From positions 96,492,904 through 96,556,903 of the forward strand of contig NC_030678.2 of NCBI RefSeq assembly GCF_000004195.4: a DNA stretch of 64,000 nucleotides, in the 5' to 3' direction. Source of the stretch: Xenopus tropicalis (lineage: Eukaryota > Chordata > Amphibia > Anura > Pipidae). The notes under the pieces are model-generated. The model had not been told where the DNA came from and ran no database searches. It saw nothing but the letters and a program-made list of their open reading frames with translations. Below, in pieces: positions 60,490 to 64,000 of this stretch (positions are counted from its first letter, which is position 1; each line of letters starts with the position of its first letter). A program made the position numbers and the translations under genes.

Positions 60490-62343
60490 CACATCTAATG
60501 GGTAAAACACTCCCACCCTTAACTGTTGGAGCTTAGCTTAACTGTTTAGCAGTGCTTCTTTTCCATTCAAGTATAGTCTTATGTTTCCTGACTCTTTTGC
60601 CTTCAAACTTAATTTTAGTATCCCATACTATTGGGATATTTCTTCATAGCATAGAATGTCAAGCTTCATCATAGGGGTAGGGAGAGAATTAAAGATTGTA
60701 AATATCAATGAAGGGTTAAAATACTATATTCAAAAGCACACATACTAGACCAAAGTACTGCTTTAGATTCAAAGAAGCAACCTAACTGCAAATTTATATG
60801 CAGAGTGATCCTTTTTCCCTTTAGGTAGGGAAACTATATCTTGCTTCAACTGTAAAATTAGGGCAGAATCTGATTTTATAAATACTGAAGAATGTATGAC
60901 TATTTGTATTGAAAGCCTGGAGGAATCAGCCTTATTTATATACACATAACACAGATAAAAGAAAACCTTAGTAGTCTGTTACCAGCATAGGCCTCACTGG
61001 GAGTAATTAATGACGCCTCAAAGATAATGGTCAGATAAAACGAATGCAACAAATGCAAGTGACTTCTTGACCTCAAGTGTATTTTTTTTTGCAAATAAAT
61101 TAAAAGCTCATCAGGTTTTAGGTGGAAACTGTTTATTTTTTGCACAAAGCAGTTTGTGGGGAAAAGAAAAGAAAGAACCCAAAACCTGCTAAAGGAGAAG
61201 GAAACCCCTGCATCAACATAGTAAGTAAGCCTAAAGGCAATCTGGCCGAAAACCCCATCTTCTGCCTTCTGCCCCTTATATGTGTGTGTACTGACAGGCA
61301 TGTACCGTTAGCCTTATACATGTTCAGTGTGCCATGCTACTCCATATGGCATATTATGCCTTCCGTTACTCTTGATAAAGGGGACAGAGCCTGAAACATG
61401 TTGCGTGAAGTCATCCAATAAAGGGATTGCAGTTTGCCATGCTTACTAGTCCATATGATTTCTGCACATGGGGCTGGTCATGTAAATGGTTAAAGAGTAT
61501 CAGTAATCAGATTTTTCCTTCATTATTAAAAAAGGCATCAGATTGTTAATTTGCAATACATATCTGAAATTTAAACAATTCCTATTCAGCCAATGCATAC
61601 TTAATATGATTTGCATGTCTCAGGTAATATCTATTCAAAGTTTTGCATGAAATGAGATACAAGGTAATGTAATCCTTATGTCAATAACAATCCAAATTGC
61701 CTTTCTAATCAAACAGTGCATTGCCACACTGACGATGTAGTTATAATGAAAGTAGCTGTATCCTGTGATTAAACTAAATGCATACAATTTATAAGTAGAT
61801 CTCTCTCTAACCTGAATACTGAAACCATTTAATTCTGTTCTAAATGGCCTTTAATCTCCTATACTATCTGGGCTCTACATTAAATTGCAGCCCTCCTAAT
61901 TACATATTAGTATATTTATATTCTCTATTTTAGAGCCTCTGGAACAAAGCAGGTGACTTGAAGAGCCATGTCACACCATTTATTTTCACAGCTGACATAC
62001 AGTATGTACACTGGGGGAGAATAAGCTGATCCACTTGATCTGCCCCAACATCATTGTATTTTAACAGGAACAGCACTGGCCTGTTCATGCAGGGTAGTGG
62101 CTCATTAATTGGACAGTATGAGGGCAAAGATAACTGCCATGGCTATTCTCTAGATTTGTTAACAGTTTATGGATACCAATATGCCATTTTTTTGATCTTT
62201 CATCACAGGATTCAAAAGGATGGCTCATTTGTTATGTTCAGTTATTGGAATGTGGGAGTTGCCAGACTGATTTAATAAAAAAGAAGCCAACATATTAAAA
62301 ATAAAAAATGCTCACTTGGCTTTGCAGCGCAATAACAAAGCAT

Positions 62344-62540
62344 GCCTAAGGCTGCTGGCACTTGAGATTAGTTGCCCACATATAAATCTTCTCTACTGCA
62401 GGCAACTAATCTCCTGCAAATGCGTTTTTCCCCGGAAATAAAGTAAATATGCAGCACATTGTTTTTCTAAAATCACCCAAAGTTTCCTTGAGAAGAAATT
62501 TTGTTGCCAGCGGGTGCCTAATCTCCTCGTATGCCAACAG
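62344..62540. mobile_element. Harbinger-like MITE, diverged
   Basis: Left CTAAGGCTGCTGGCACTTGA with GATTAGTTGCCC and right GCCTAATCTCCTCGTATGCC show the GACTAATCTCC family ends. A second GGCAACTAATCTCCTGCAAA motif lies inside. The arrangement resembles the left part of 12465-12987. Confidence 0.6.
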
Positions 62541-62719
62541 AATTAGACATGGAAGCACCATTTTTTGCTAAACAATGAATGCCATACACTGGATTTTTGT
62601 GTATTTAAGAGTGCTGGTGACTTTTGTTTATATATATATATATATATATATTTCAATCCAAATTGTGTCCGCACTCCAAGGCTCAATATTCTGCGGGGTG
62701 CTAGCCAAAATTATGTCTG

Positions 62720-62929
62720 TATAGAAAATAATTATCTGTGGCCAGCACACCCTTCAATGTTTCATCAAAAATGTTTTTATTATAGATATATTGTTAAAAC
62801 CAATGTTTCGGTCCTTATTATTTTATCCTTGAGAAAGGTCCTAATAAGGACCGAAACGTTGGTTTTAACAATATATCTATAATAAAAAAAATTGAAGGGT
62901 GTGCTGGCCACAGATAATTATTTTCTATA
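62720..62929. repeat. Large fold-back flanked by (TA)n
   Basis: Left arm 62720-62820 and right arm 62842-62929 are inverted copies, nearly exact apart from a 13-bp gap on the right. The arms include GGACCGAAACGTTGGTTTTA and GGGTGTGCTGGCCACAGATA. (TA)n tracts lie at 62629-62651 and 62926-62950. The CCTTGAGAAAGGTCCTAATA centre is the same dispersed-repeat motif as near 45085. Confidence 0.75.
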
Positions 62930-63142
62930 TATATATATATATATATATATACATACAGTATACACACATACACAAAACAAGTCTCCAGCACTCCTTAAAT
63001 ATGCAGAAATCCATCTGTCATATAAAGCAGGACACTCACAGGACTTAAAAGCATGGTGAAAAAGAAATAAAGTTTATTTCTCCTATAAAATGTATTTCTA
63101 TGTATCTATCTATCATCTACATACACACAGTCATATACTGTA

Positions 63143-63431
63143 TATCCAGAGTGCTTGGGACATGGGGTTTTCCGGGAAAAGGGCCTTTCCAAAAAAAAAT
63201 TAAACAATAATGGGATTGTTTTGCCTCCAATAAGGATTCTTAGTTGGGATCAAGTATGAGATGCTGTTTTATTATTACAGATAAAAAGGAAAAAAAGGAA
63301 ATTTTTACTTAATTTAAAAAACTAAAAATGTTTTTTTTTCAATTTGATGAAATCAAGTCTATTGGAGATGGCCTCTCCATAATCCTGAGCCTTCTGGATA
63401 ACAGGTTTCTGGATAATGGATCCCATACCTA
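63143..63431. mobile_element. ACAGGTATGGGA-ended MITE, copy 4, one end damaged
   Basis: The right end ATAATGGATCCCATACCTACA is clear, and the left part CCAGAGTGCTTGGGACATGG matches the subterminal sequence, but the outer terminal repeat on the left is missing. The interior matches the copies at 20066 and 41609 (AAGGATTCTTAGTTGGGATC, ATGAGATGCTGTTTTATTAT). Confidence 0.7.
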
Positions 63432-64000
63432 CATTTTCAAAATTCATAGTTGCCCAGAATTCAGTGCATGCAAAATTCATGCAAAGTTCATGTAAAATAA
63501 TAGATCTTACTTTTATATGACTAAAGCACACCCTATTTATGGGATAATGGTGAAGACAAAAATATGCTGCCATATGCGACATAGATATGCTGAAATACCA
63601 TCAGCAGACTAGAATATCAATATAGTGTTCAGCTGCTCATCATTTCTAGTGAATGCTAATCCAGCCTACTATATGGCTTAAAACCAGTAATATTCAGGAA
63701 TACTCATAGACACTTGCATCAGGCGGGTGATGCATTTAAGGTCATTACTGGCGCACCTAGAAAACCAGATACCCATTTGTATGGGGATAATAAAGAGGTA
63801 TAGAAATGCGAGCCACTAGTCAATGCAGCTTATAAAATGTAGGTTTCAAGAATGCAACTGCTAATAGATTTAAAATAAGGAAAAAAACAACTTGAGAGAC
63901 AATTTATCTGATTACATTGAAAAGTGACCTCCAAAAATATCTGCCAAGTCAATATTCAAATGTCATAAAGCATTAGTTAACAAGCTCTTCACAATACAAG

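Larger units (their letters stand above)
57251..64000. other. Downstream intergenic region, no supported gene
   Basis: Beyond the rffl polyadenylation site I see no exon with recognisable protein on either strand. Human RFFL is followed tail to tail by LIG3, but no ligase motif is visible here. The stretch holds the inverted tRNA-like pair at 60162-60262, Harbinger-like MITEs at 60307-60489 and 62344-62540, the fold-back at 62720-62929 and a MITE at 63143-63431. A GATAAAGGGGACAGAGCC / GAAACATGTTGCG repeat lies near 61374-61410. Otherwise AT-rich, without signal. Confidence 0.55.

Noticed and set aside
57251..64000. lig3 as tail-to-tail neighbour of rffl
   Set aside because: Expected from mammalian order, but no ligase or BRCT-like exon could be seen on the minus strand.

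Overview
The window is vertebrate nuclear DNA. It is AT-rich, has no operons, and contains spliced genes with long introns and a dense load of short fold-back transposons. The repeat families (TTAA-flanked T2/Kolobok-type MITEs, the ACAGGTATGGGA-ended MITE, Harbinger- and hAT-type MITEs, a CR1/L2/Rex1-like retroposon and a Tc1 relic) and the divergence of the two genes point to a clawed frog (Xenopus). I cannot decide the species from sequence alone.

Two protein-coding genes are supported. On the minus strand at the left edge is the 5' part of a TLC-domain membrane-protein gene, best matched to tlcd3a (fam57a). Exon 1 (ATG at 5260-5258, donor at 5138) and exon 2 (490-573) join in phase. The remaining exons lie outside the window to the left. 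A CpG-rich promoter region covers about 5261-5700. On the plus strand is a complete rffl (rififylin/CARP2) gene. It has a probable non-coding exon 1 ending at 30527 under a CpG-rich promoter, then six coding exons (ATG 42945, stop 53814-53816) and a long 3' UTR with two polyadenylation signals near 57140 and 57200. The conceptual protein is 329 residues: FYVE-like zinc finger, SAP-like helices, second SAP-like segment and C-terminal C3HC4 RING. One coding exon is only 18 nt long. The two genes are arranged head to head about 25 kb apart.

Layout: 1-5260 tlcd3a 5' end with intronic MITEs; 5261-5700 CpG-rich promoter; 5700-30200 intergenic, filled with LTR-like segments, a reverse-transcriptase relic (13900-16220), a MITE carrying a 39-bp tandem repeat (19178-19664), a small poly(A)-tailed retroinsertion with 18-bp target duplications (19801-19945), a 34-bp minisatellite with an inverted unit (25670-25828) and many MITEs; 30200-57225 rffl, with repeats in every large intron; 57225-64000 downstream intergenic sequence with fold-back repeats and no gene I can recognise.

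I found no convincing new biological system. The observations most worth checking are the 18-nt microexon in rffl, the paired CRE palindrome in rffl intron 1, the 47-bp-arm near-perfect hairpin in tlcd3a intron 1, the tandem repeat carried by a MITE, and the tlcd3a-rffl head-to-head neighbourhood. Protein family calls rest on comparison with remembered human sequences, with no database search.
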